Shown here: in pieces, positions 54,754-64,000 of the stretch | How positions within the stretch are numbered: the first letter of the stretch is position 1 | Layout of the letters: every line of letters begins with the position of its first letter | Assembly: GCF_050947875.1 (NCBI RefSeq) | Contig: NC_134569.1 | Span: 263,325,100-263,389,099 of the forward strand | Direction of reading: 5' to 3' | Origin: Dermacentor variabilis | Lineage: Eukaryota; Arthropoda; Arachnida; Ixodida; Ixodidae | Length of the DNA stretch: 64,000 nucleotides | Notes under the pieces: model-generated | Seen by the model: only the letters and a program-made list of their open reading frames with translations | Database searches by the model: none | Told to the model about the DNA's origin: nothing | Position numbers and translations under genes: made by a program

Positions 54754-55723
54754 TCATGAGGAAATGTATGGCGTAATACGAAGCATATGCACAACCTCGG
54801 GTAGATGCCGCCGGCGTTTGGAGCAGTTATGGCTGTCGGGGACAACTTCATAATTAACATCGCTGATGCGGCGCAGAACTGTGTACGGGCCGAAGTATCT
54901 TCGCAGGAGCTTTTCAGACAGCCCGCGCCGAGAAATCGGAGTCCAGACCCACACCTGGTCACCGACGTTGTACGTGACGGGTCTGTGTCGAAGATTGTAG
55001 TGTCGGGCATCGTGTTCCTGTTGTTCCTTGATTCGCAAACGCGCAAGCTGCTTGGCTTCCTCTGCGCGTTGCATAAACTCCTCGGCACCAGTCTCGTCGT
55101 CACCGCACTCGTGCGGCAGCATTGCGTCCAACATTGCTGTCACTTCGCGTCCGTAAACGAGGCTGAAAGGCGTCACGCGTGTTGTCTCTTGGCGAGCCAC
55201 AAATGTAACATATGGTAAGATGTCGTCCCAGTTCTCGTGGTCAACGTCGATTTACATACTCGTCATGTCTGCCAGAGTCTTATTCATACGTTCTTTCAGC
55301 CCATTGGTTTGGGGATGATAAGCCGTGGTCTTTCGGTGAGTGGTACCACTTAGTCGCAACACGGTATCAAGAAGCGCAGCCGTGAACGCAGATCCTCTGT
55401 CTGTTATGACCACTGTGGGAGCGCCATGCCTTAGGACGACGGCTTCGACAAAAAATCGCACTGCTTCCACTGCTGTTCCACGTTGGATAGCACCTGTTTC
55501 GGCGTATCGCGTAAGATAATCCGCGACGACGATTATCCATCTATTTCCGGCAGTGGACAGTGGAAACGGACCTAAAAAGTCCATGCCAATTTGTTCGAAC
55601 GGCGCTTGCGGTATCTGAACAGGATGCAGCAGTCCAGCTGGATTGCCGGGTAGGGCTTTGCGGCGCTGGCAATCCAGGCATGTCTGTGTGTAACGTTACA
55701 CGATCGACGCAAGTCTCGGCCAA
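54754..55723 (-). pseudogene. T2 gypsy integrase
   Basis: The frame 55584-55252 has MDFLGPFPLSTAGNRWIIVV, VVITDRGSAFTAALLD and NGLKERMNKTLADM, so the D, D and E residues are all kept. Upstream, the finger region (YYWPRLASIV and CLDCQRR-like) is split by a frame change near 55700. From 55200 the C-terminal domain follows in a further frame: FSLVYGREVTAMLDAMLPHE, YNVGDQVWVWTPISRRGLSE, LLRRYFGPYTVLRRISDVNY. It joins the cDNA to host DNA. Three frames are needed to read it. Confidence 0.9.
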
Positions 55724-57131
55724 TAGTACTTTAGCCTAATTCTTGCCAATGTCCGAGTGTAGCCCAAGTGACCAGCGGTCGGCTCGTTGTGACAGGAATG
55801 CAGGACTTCGTCGCGAAGAGATGCGGGAATGACGAGTAGGTAGCTTCTGCCACTAGGTGAAAAGTTCTTTTTATACAGAACGTCGTGGCGTAAGCAGAAT
55901 GTAGGCAGTCCTCTGACGAATAACCTCGGCACGCTGCCTGTCCTTCCCTCTAAGTAATCAAAAAGAGGAACCAGTTCTGCCTCCTCGCGTTGGTGGCGTG
56001 AAACGGCGACAGTATCTAGCACGCCTAGAAAAGCCGTGTCGTAATCGTCGTGCACTGCAGTCTGAACAGGAGACCGAGAAAGGCAGTCGGCGTCGATGTG
56101 TCGTTTCCCTGATTTGTAGACAACCGTGAAGTCGAACTCTTGGAGACGAAGACTCCAGCGCGCTAGCCGACCAGCTGGATCTTTTAAATTAGTCAGCCAG
56201 CAAAGTGCATGATGATCACTGACAACGGTTAAACACCGACCATGCAAATATGGCCGAAATTTCAGGACGGCCCACACCAGTGCGAGACATTCTTTTTCTG
56301 TAGTGGAGTAGTTTGCCTCCGTCCTTGATAGCGTCCTGCTGGCGTAAGCAGTGATTCTTTCGGCGCCGTCCTGCCGCTGTACAAGCACTGCGCCGAGGCC
56401 GACATTAATAGCGTCGGTATGAAGAATCGTAGGAGCGTCGTCATCAAAGTGTGCGAGCATGGGAGGCGTGTGCAGCCGTTGCCATAGGTCGTGAAATGCC
56501 CGTCGCTAGTCTTCACCACGTACGAAGGGGACATCTTCTCTGGTTAGATGCGTTAATGGGCATGCGATGCGCGAAAAGTCCGCAATAAACCGTCGGTAGT
56601 AGGCGCAAAGGCCCAGAAAACGTCGCACGGCCTTTTTATCTGATGGCGTTGGGAAATTAGCAACGACAGAGATTTTATCAGGGTCAGGTCGGACACCTTC
56701 ACGACTGACAACGTGACCGAGAAATTGAAGTTCTTGAAAGCCAAAATGGCACTTTTCCGGTTTCAAAGTTAGACCAGCTGAGCGTATTGCTTCAAAGACC
56801 GTCTTTAGTCTCCGTAAGTGTTCCTCGAACGTGACGGAGAAAACAATCACGTCGTCGAAGTACACCAGACAAGTTTGCCATTTGAGGCCTGAGAGTACCG
56901 TGTCCATTAGTCGCTGAAACTTTGCTGGCGCAGAACACAAACCGAAGGGGAGCACCTGAAATTCATAAAGTCCGTCGGGCGTCACAAAAGCGGTCTTCTC
57001 ACGGTCTCTCTCATCAACTTCTATTTGCCAGTGGCCGCTTTTCAAGTCCATCGACGAAAAGTAACGTGCGTTTCGTAGCCTGTCCAGTGAATCGCCGATA
57101 CGGGGCAGCGGATAAACGCTTTCTTTGTGAT
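55724..57131 (-). pseudogene. T2 gypsy RT and RNase H
   Basis: The RT frame 57051-56506 reads DLKSGHWQIEVDERDREKTA, FGLCSAPAKFQRLMDTVL and LVYFDDVIVFSVTFEEHL, then KISVVANFPTPSDKKAVRRF. A break near 56510 leads to RNase H (56460-55696) with ILHTDAINVGLGAVLVQ, NYSTTEKECLALVWAVLKF and [16 protein letters not shown], then SGKRHIDADCLSRSP and the linker to integrase. Catalytic Asp are present. It would copy the element RNA. Confidence 0.92.
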
Positions 57132-58118
57132 CTAGTTGAGTTTTCGATAGTCGACGCAGAAGCGCAGGCTACCGTCCTTCTTTTTCAGCAACGCGACAGG
57201 CGATGCCCAAGGACTCTTAGATGGCCGAATAACCCCGTCCTCAAGCGTCGTCTTCACTTGCGTTTGTATCGCCTCGCGCTCTTTTGGTGCCACACGATAA
57301 GGATTCTGCCGAATTGGTCTGGCGTCGGCTTCGGTGATAATACAGTGCTTAGTGAGCGGCGTATGGCTGACTTGTGACGTAGAGTAAAAGAATCTCTTAA
57401 ACTCATCGATGAGCTCAAGAAGGCTGTTACGTTCGACGGGTGATAAGGTGGGACTGATATCAACCACAGGGGCAGGAATGGCGACGGTGGCCGTCGCGTG
57501 CTCCAGTGAGAGGCAGTCTTGTATTGAGGTAAATTCGTCGAAGTAAGCAACAGCCATGCCTCTAACAATGTGTCGACGTTCCTTGGCAAAATTCGACAGC
57601 AGGAGTTCAGCACGTCCGTCGTGTACGTTAATTACGGCCCTGGCGATGGAAACGCCTTGACTCAGTACCAGTGCGTCGATGTGTTCAGCGACACCAGTCC
57701 CGGTGTTCAAGTGGTCGCAGATTACAGGTACGGGGGCACAGCTTCGCGGCAGAAGCGTGACGTCGTCGTCGGCGTTACGTAAGCGGGGTCGCTGGTGCTC
57801 CGCGGTGTAGACGTCGTCTGAGCTTGTAGAAAACGTGACGACGAGGTCACGGACATTAATCACTGCACCGTACTCTCTCAAGAAATCCATACCCAATATA
57901 AGTTCCTTGCAGCACTCAAAGAGAATGACGAGGGTGGCGACGAAGGTTTCACCGGCGATTACTACCCTGGCTGTGCATTTTCCGATCGGCGTCATCAACT
58001 GGCGGCCGGCAGTTCTGATGTTGGGCCCGGTCCACGGCGTCTTCACTTTTCTCAACCTGTCATCCAGCTTTCGACTTATTATCGAAAAATGCGAACCAGT
58101 GTCGACGAGAGCGGCCAC
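57132..58118 (-). pseudogene. T2 gypsy protease and RT lead
   Basis: The frame of 328 codons starts with AALVDTGSHFSIISRKLDDR, the D-T-G active site of a retroviral-type aspartic protease. It follows with ELILGMDFLREYGAVINVRD, the conserved flap and GMDFL region. The C-terminal part contains the RT lead IRQNPYRVAPKEREAIQTQV, SPWASPVALLKKKDGSLRFC and VDYRKLN, then a TAG at 57132. The protease would cut gag-pol. The RT continues in another frame after the TAG. Confidence 0.9.
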
Positions 58119-58273
58119 TTGGTGGCCGTCAATGAAAACAAGATCGGCGCTGACGGCATCGGTTACAGGGGGTGCGGTTGGAGACGTCGGAGTTTTAGAG
58201 TCGTCGGTCGTCGGTGATGGGGGCTCTTGGAAAGCTAGACGGTTCGCAACCTCAGCCCCGGAGGTCGCTGCTT

Positions 58274-59677
58274 CTAGTTTCCCCTGCGCGGGCTAGGGGA
58301 CCTGCCCCTAGAGGCGTCAGAAAAATCGCGACGGGTCGGTGGGGTATAACGAGCCGGAGAAGGGGAACGTGATCGAGGCGTTGCTGAACCTTCCGGCCGA
58401 AAGTTTGTAGAATTTTCGTCGCAGGTACGTGCAGCATCAAACACAGGGTAATTGCAGTTGGAAAACCTCGGATACCCGGCTGCGCGGTAGTGGCACGCGC
58501 GGTAAACACGTCCTGCTTCACCGCAATGAAAGCACAGCGGCCAGCGGTCAGCGGTGCGCCACAAATCGGTCTTTCGAAGCGGGTAGCTGGCAGTGGATTC
58601 GCCGTAGAAACGAGGCGCAGCGATCGGCTGGCGGCGATACGGCATAGCTAGCGGCGGCTGTGACTGGCGAAAATATGGCGTCGGGGGTGGTGGTCATGGC
58701 TGCGTCGTAGTGGTCGACGGTGTCCGCAGCATTGAAGTCGCGGGAGGTGGACGACAAACAGCTTCCGCGTAGGCTAGTCGTCGCGGCACCGCCTGCCGGT
58801 CGAGGTACGAAAAGGCCTGTCGAACTTCGTCCCGAACGATATCAGCGACAGAAGCCACCGCTCGTGCCATAGGAGAAATCCTGAGCTGCCGGATCTCCTC
58901 TCGCACAATCTCCCGGATGACTTCACGCAGAGACGTGCCGTAGCTCTCAGGTAGAATTCAAGCATTCACATGCGATTTCGCGCGATCATATTGGCGGTAC
59001 CGTTGCTTTAGTGCCCGTTCTATAGCGGTAGCCTCCTTGGTGAATTCGACTACTGTCGTCAGTGGGTTCCTCACAAGTCCGGCGAACAGTTCCTCCTTCA
59101 CTCCGCGCAAGAGATAGCGTAACTTCTTTTCTTCGGCCATCTCAGGGTCTGCTCTGCGGAAAAGGCGGGTCATATCTTCTGCATACATGGCTACGCTCCC
59201 GTTTGGTTTTTGAATACGGGATTCGAGTAGGCGCTGCGCACTGTCTCTTCTGTCGGTACTAGTAAACGTGTCTAGCAGCTGGGTGCGGAAGGCATCCCAT
59301 ATGGTGAAATTTCTCTCCCTGTTCACAAACCACGTCCGCGCACTGTCTTGAAGCGCGAAAAAGACATTAGACAGCTTTTGCTGGGAGCCCCAGTCATTAA
59401 AACTGGCGACACGCTCAAATTGGCCCAGTCAATCTTGGACATCTTCAAAAGCGTCGCCATGGAAACTTTCTGGTATCTTAGGATTCTGCAGCGTCACCTG
59501 CGATGGAGTTGCAGTACCCATGGCGGAAGTAGGTAGACGCATTCCAGCAGGGTCCTGCAAAGGTTTAAATTCGGGCGTCAGGCCTAGAAGGCGACGACTG
59601 TGCCGGTGAACAGGAGTTTCGATGAATGAAGGTGATTCCGTTTTCGAGGTATGGCTCCGCGAAGGGGTGCCGAGCAT
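58274..59677 (-). pseudogene. T2 gypsy gag with damaged zinc knuckle
   Basis: One frame from about 59677 to 58274 is broken only by stops at 59429, 58958 and 58694. It reads PKIPESFHGDAFEDVQD, NFTIWDAFRTQLLDTFTSTD, SVAMYAEDMTRLFRRADPEM and KKLRYLLRGVKEELFAGLVR, the capsid pattern of retrotransposon gag. The zinc knuckle is CFHCGEAGRVYRAC, where the usual His is Arg (GH to GR). Gag packages the RNA. The three stops are consistent with W-to-stop and CpG-type changes. Pol starts in a different frame, as often in gypsy elements. Confidence 0.88.
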
Positions 59678-59706
59678 GAGGCAATCCTACCCCGCACCTC
59701 TACCAG

Positions 59707-59876
59707 TGTCGCAGCCTAGTAGAAGACGGGAAAGCCGGCGTAGAGGACCTATGGAAGCACTTTATCAGAGCAGTCAACGCGACATCGTTGTCGCCTCTGT
59801 TTTTCCACTCGCGCGCTACTTCAGCGTCGTTCTCATCGCCTGGCACATACCCGCGGCGACCATATAGAATGTGGCA
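59707..59876 (-). repeat. T2 gypsy 5' LTR
   Basis: This 170-bp partner of 54494-54663 is followed on the minus strand by a leader starting ctggtagaggtgcggggtag, where the primer-binding site is expected. The tRNA was not identified. Confidence 0.93.
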
Positions 59877-59977
59877 ATATACAGTGCTAAAAAGCGGGCA
59901 CGTACTGTGCTGAACCTGGCAATCTGAACCTGGCAACGTGTAAAGTCAGAACGTTATCTAGTGAGGCGAGTCTACCC

Positions 59978-60733
59978 GTGTTATTGGAGGAACCCGAGGG
60001 TGGTAAATGGGATATAATAGGGCTCAGTGAGGTTAGGAGCACAAAAGAAGCATATACAGTGCTAAAAAGCGGGCACGTCCTCTGCTACCGGGGCATAGCG
60101 GAGAGACGAGAACTAGGAGTCGGTATCCTGATTAATAAGAATATAGCTGGTAACGCACAGGAATTCTATAGCATTAACGAGAGGGTGGCAGGTCTTGAGA
60201 AACTTAATAAGAGAAACAAAATGAAGGTTGTACAGGTCTACGCCCCTACATCCAGTCATGATGACCATTAAGTCGATAGCTTCTATGAAGACGTGGAATC
60301 GGCGATGGGTAAAGTCAAAACAAAATACACTATACCGATGGGCGACTTCAATGTCAAGGTAGGCACGAAGAAGGCTGGAGACAAGGCAGTGGGGGAATAT
60401 GGAATAGGCACTAGGAATAGCAGGGGATAGTTATTAGTAGAGTTTGCAAAACAGAATAAGATGCGGATAATGAATACCTCCTTCCGCAAGCGGGATAGCC
60501 GAAAGTGGACGTGGAGGAGCCCGAACGGCGAGAGTAGAAATGAAATAGACTTCATACTCTGCGCTAACCCTGGCATCATACAAGATGTGGACGTGCTCAG
60601 CAAGGTGCGCTGTAGGGCTCATATCATGGTAAGAACTCGAATTCGCCTAGACCTGAGGAGGGAACGGAAGAAACTGGTACATCAGAAGCCGATCAATGAG
60701 TTAGCGGTAAGACGGAAAATAGAGGAATTCTAG
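59978..60733 (+). pseudogene. RTE AP endonuclease
   Basis: One frame reads WDIIGLSEVRSTKEAYTVLK, LGVGILINKNIAGNAQEFYS and VVQVYAPTSSHDDH, then a TAA at 60268-60270. After that come TKYTIPMGDFNVKVGTKKAG and, from 60461, RIMNTSFRKRDSRKWTWRSP with NEIDFILCANP. The E, GDFN and R-x-W-T motifs of the RTE endonuclease are present, in the same frame apart from two stops. The enzyme nicks the target site. Confidence 0.88.
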
Positions 60734-60793
60734 ATCAAGCTACAGAACAGGTATTCGACTTTAACTCAGGAAGAAGACCTTAGTGTTGAAGCA

Positions 60794-62551
60794 ATGAACG
60801 ACAATCTTGTGGGCATCATTGAAGAGTGTGCTATAGAAGTCGGTGGTAACTCCGTTAAACAGGATACCAGTAAGCTATCGCACGAGACGAAAGATCTGAT
60901 CAAGAAACGCCAATGTATGAAAGCCTCTAACCCTAAAGCTAGAATAGAACCGGCAGAACTTTCGAAGTTAATCAACAAGCGTAAAACAGCTGACATAAGG
61001 AACTATAATATGGATAGAATTGAACATGCTCTCAGGAACGGAGGAAGCCTAAAAGCAGTGAAGAAGAAACTAGGAATCGCCAAGAATCAGATTATGCGTT
61101 AAGAGACAAAGCCGGCAATATCATTACTAATAGGGATGAGATAGTTCAAGTGGCTGAGGAGTTCTATAGAGATTCCTACAGTACCAGTGGCACCCACGAC
61201 AATAATGGAAGAGAGAATAGTCTACAAGAATTCGAAATCCCACAGGTCACGCCGGAAGAAGTAAAGAAAGCCTTGGGAGCTATCCCAAAAGGGAAGGCAG
61301 CTGGGGAGGATCAGTTAACAGCAGATTAGCTGAAGGATGGTGGGCAGATTGTTCTAGAGAAACTGGCCGCCCTGTATACGCAATGCCTCATGACTTCGAG
61401 CGTACCGGAATCTTCGAAACTGCTAACATAATCCTAATCCATAAGAAAGGGGACGCCAAAGACTTGAAAAATTATAGACCGATCAGATTACTGCTCGTTG
61501 CCTACAGACTATTTACTAATGTAATTGCAAATAGAGTCAGGAACACCTTAGACTTCCGTCAACCAAAGGACCAGCCAGGATTCCGTAAAGGCTACTCAAC
61601 ACTAGACCATATTCACACTATCAATCAAGTGATAGGCAAATGTGCGGAATATAACTAACCCTTATGTATAGCTTTCATTGATTACGAAAAAGCGTTTGAT
61701 TCATCGAAGCATCAGCAGTCATGGAGGCATTGCGGAATCAGGGAGTTGACGAGCCGTATGTAAAAATACTGCAAGATATCTATAGCGGCTCCACAGCCAC
61801 CGTAGTCCTCCATAAAGAAAGCAACAAAATATCAATAAAGAAAGGCGTAAGGCAGGGTGATACGTTCTCTCCAATGCTATTCACCGCGTGTTTACAGGAG
61901 GTATTAGGAGACCTGGATTGGGAAGAATTGGGGATAAGAGTTAATGGAGAATATCTTAGTAACTTGCGATTCGCTGATGATATTGCCTTGCTTACTAACT
62001 CAGGGGACCAACTGCAATGCATGCTCACTGACCTGGAGAGGCAAAGCAGAAGGGTGGGTCTAAAAATTAATCTGCAGAAAACTAAAGTAATGTTTAACAG
62101 ACTCGGACGAAAACAGCAGTTTACGATAGGTAGTGAGGCACTGGAAGTGGTAAGGGAATACATATACTTAGGACAGGTAGTGACTGAGGATCCGGATCAT
62201 GAGACTGAAATAATCAGAAGAATAAGAATGGGCTGGGCTGCGTTTGGTAGGCATTCTCAGATCATGAACAACAGATTGCCATTATCCCTCAAGAGAAAAG
62301 TTTATAACAGCTGTGTCTTACCAGTAGTCACGTACGCGGCAGAAACCTGGAGGCTTAAGAAAAGGGTTGTACTTAAACGGAGGACGACGCAACGAGCTAT
62401 GGAAAGAAGAATGATAGGTGTAACTTTAGGGGATAAGAAAAGAGCAGATTGGGTGAGGGAACAAACGCGAGGTAAAGATACCTTAGTTGAAATCAAGAAA
62501 AAGAAATGGGGGGGGGGCATGGGCAGGACACGTAATGAGGAGGGAAGATAA
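60794..62551 (+). pseudogene. RTE reverse transcriptase
   Basis: The pre-RT frame 60794-61102 (KQDTSKLSHETKDLIKKRQ) is followed by a shift. ALGAIPKGKAAGEDQLTAD and IILIHKKGDAKDLKNYRPIR with DQPGFRKGYSTLDHIHTINQ mark the fingers. FIDYEKAFDS is broken at 61690. From 61721 a 276-codon open frame gives KKGVRQGDTFSPMLFTACLQ, LSNLRFADDIALLTNSGDQL (catalytic FADD) and KINLQKTKVMFNRL, then the thumb and a C-terminal domain (YAAETWRLKKR, TLGDKKRADWVREQT). It reverse-transcribes LINE and probably SINE RNA. Several stops make it inactive. Confidence 0.9.
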
Positions 62552-62754
62552 CCGATGGTCATTAAGAGTTACGGAAAAGATTCCAAGGGAAGGGAAACGT
62601 AGCAGGGGGCGGCAGAAAGTTAGGTGGGTGGATGATATTAAGGGGTTCGGAGGGACAACATGGCCACATTTAGTGCATGACCGCGGTAGTTGGAGAAGTA
62701 TGGGAGAGGCCTTCGCCCTGCAGTGGGTGTAACAAGGCTGATGATGATGATGAT

Positions 62755-63044
62755 GTTAGCGTCTCAGCGATGCGTGAAATCTCCCTGACAAAGCCCCTGT
62801 AGTAGGCACACATGCCAAGGAATGTACGCACTGCCTTCTTGTCGATGGGCTGCGGGAACATTGCAATGGCAGCTGTTTTCTGCGGGTCGGGGCGTACTGT
62901 GGATTTGCTGATGATGTGGCTTAGGAACAGAAGCTCATCGTAAGCGAAGCGTCACTTTTCTGGTTTCAGACATAGTCCTGATGATTTTATGGCCTCTAGT
63001 ACTGCCGCAAGCCGCCTAAGGTGATCGTCGAAATTTCCGGCGAA
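62755..63044 (-). pseudogene. T1 gypsy RT remnant (minus copy, right of the RTE)
   Basis: The minus strand reads AFAGNFDDHLRRLAAVLEA, then CLKPEK, HIISKSTVRPDPQKTAAIAM and FPQPIDKKAVRTFLGMCAYY with REISRIAETLT. It rejoins THLTKSDVEFKW at 54341 across the RTE insertion. It is cut at 63044 by the plus-strand T1 LTR. Confidence 0.85.
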
Positions 63045-63464
63045 TGCCACGTGTACTTCTTTATCTTTATCAGGCGACCACTTCTCGCCGCCGAACAAAT
63101 GTTATCGCACAGAGCAGGACGCGCCTGTATGTAAAATAAGTTTCTGGAATGTTATCGATGGTTCCCTCCACTGTCTTTCAGCGCAACTCGTGTAATCTGG
63201 TTGCATGTGTGGGCGACGCGAATAATGTGGAACTTTGTGGAAGGCACGCGGGTTCCAGCGATTGCTCTGGACCATTCGACGACAGATGTATAAAAGCCGA
63301 CGCGCTTGACCCGCTGATCAGATTTTCGACGATCGCCGAACGTGTTCGCCGCTATCGTTGTGCTACAAGTGTCGCCTGTTTTTGTAGGCACAGGTTCGCC
63401 GAATAAAAGCTAGTTTTGTCTTTCACAGTATTGCTACTTTCTTCAGCGTCACTACCACGTGACA
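63045..63464 (+). repeat. T1 gypsy 5' LTR (second plus copy)
   Basis: This 420-bp LTR begins TGCCACGTGTAC and ends CACGTGACA, with a TATA box (tataaaagccgacgcgcttg begins at 63289) and AATAAA (63402-63407). Gag follows at 63651, and no pol is visible before the window ends. It inserts into the minus T1 copy in inverse orientation. Confidence 0.92.
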
Positions 63465-63650
63465 TCTGCTGGAGGTGCTTGTGCGTTCATGTACCGAACG
63501 CCCCCGACAAGCCATGATCCAAGCCGTGACCGCAAAGAGAACACCAGCGTAGTCCCGGACCATCGAGCAAGCCGCCGTCTTCAACACCTGCCCCCGTAGC
63601 ACGGGCTTCTACCTGAGAAGACCAAGAAGATTGTGGCCAAGGCAACACAA

Positions 63651-64000
63651 ATGGCAGCCCCATCATCCCCCATCGTGCTGCAGCAGCCCAGGGAGCCTCC
63701 GACATTCCGCGGTTCAACATTCGAGGACCCGGAAACCTGGCTCGAGACGTATGAGAGGGTCGCTGCATTTAACAGCTGAAACAGTGACGACAAACTGCGA
63801 CATGTCTTCTTCGCATTGGAAGACGCTGCCAGGACGTGGTTCGAGAATCGAGAAGACACCCTAACGACGTGGGACCTGTTCCGAAGCGGCTTCTTGCAAA
63901 CATTTACAAGCGTGGTACGAAATGAGCGAGCCCAAGCTCTACTAGAAACCAGAGCGCAGCTGCCGAATGAGAAGACCGCGATCTTCACGGAGGAGTTGGC
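63651..64000 (+). pseudogene. T1 gypsy gag, N-terminal part, one stop, runs off the window
   Basis: From ATG 63651 the frame reads MAAPSSPIVLQQPREPPTFR, then TFEDPETWLETYERVAAFNS, a TGA at 63777-63779, then DDKLRHVFFALEDAARTWFE and WDLFRSGFLQTFTSVVRNER. This is the retrotransposon gag capsid domain, with the same FxALxDxARTWF motif as in T2 gag. The stop stands where T2 gag has Trp (its own copy also has a nonsense change in the region), so a TGG-to-TGA change is likely. The rest lies beyond 64000. Confidence 0.85.

Larger units (their letters stand above)
54494..59876 (-). mobile_element. Ty3/gypsy element T2, complete structure, degenerate
   Basis: Two 170-bp LTRs, a G-rich polypurine tract, gag with a zinc knuckle, protease, RT, RNase H and integrase in standard gypsy order, over 5383 bp on the minus strand. 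The 4-bp target duplication is atat. It sits inside the RTE element, so it is the youngest of the nest. Confidence 0.95.
59877..62754 (+). mobile_element. RTE element, main body (right of the T2 insertion)
   Basis: The body resumes with atatacagtgctaaaaagcg (the duplicated atat plus target). A second copy of the 5' region starts at about 59928. The body then holds AP endonuclease and RT and ends in the 3' UTR agaagtatgggagaggcctt ... ggctgatgatgatgatgatg. The right flank is gttag. It lies in the T1 minus copy. Confidence 0.92.

Noticed and set aside
1..64000. tRNA, rRNA or other RNA genes
   Set aside because: No complete cloverleaf or rRNA segment was recognised by eye; only the tRNA-like head of the SINE at 35640 was seen.

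Overview
The window looks like a piece of a hard tick (Ixodidae) nuclear genome, a repeat-dense arthropod chromosome. The evidence is two SINEs that match the tick Ruka tRNA-derived family, arthropod-type TATA/CAGT core promoters, and a mix of Penelope-like, RTE, CR1-like, I-like, BEL/Pao, Ty3/gypsy and piggyBac elements. There is no bacterial gene organisation. Most of the sequence is transposon, and nearly every transposon copy is broken. Intact-looking host coding sequence is limited to short exons.

Layout. 1-8.7 kb is the least repetitive part. It holds a (TA)n tract, a Penelope-derived fold-back (862-1316), a 100-bp tandem duplication (3121-3310), a possible two-exon 3' gene end resembling a BEN domain (3621-4059), one clean internal exon of class III alcohol dehydrogenase on the minus strand (5050-5188), and a 230-bp inverted repeat (7011-7746). 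8.7-20.1 kb is LINE/PLE territory: a Penelope-like element with a GIY-YIG domain, a plus-strand CR1-like LINE (A), and a minus-strand CR1-like LINE (B) split by a PLE fragment and by a 1.8-kb insertion. Both LINE ORF1 proteins start with a 2A-like motif. 20.1-30.3 kb is a 5'-truncated Ty3/gypsy element (family T1, plus strand), interrupted by a BEL/Pao element and by an internally deleted piggyBac-type element. At 30.3-30.5 kb a TATA/initiator-driven exon encoding a signal peptide abuts the T1 LTR.

33.0-35.9 kb holds a THAP-domain first exon squeezed between a solo LTR (33 bases upstream of its ATG) and a LINE fragment that begins at its splice donor. 36.9-49.7 kb is one I-like LINE (minus strand). 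It is split by a Ty3/gypsy element with Gmr1-type pol order (integrase before reverse transcriptase) and a SCAN-like capsid, and that element's gag is in turn split by a TTAA-flanked MITE. 49.8-52.0 kb is a second copy, inverted, of the LINE seen next to the THAP exon. 52.0-63.0 kb is a three-layer nest: gypsy T1 (minus strand) contains an RTE element (plus strand), which contains gypsy T2 (minus strand). Target-site duplications define the layers. 63.0-64.0 kb is the 5' LTR and gag of another T1 copy that runs off the window.

The genes do not form a pathway. The main content is a readable insertion history, where host sequence and older elements are cut by younger ones and most joins can be placed to the base from duplicated target sites.
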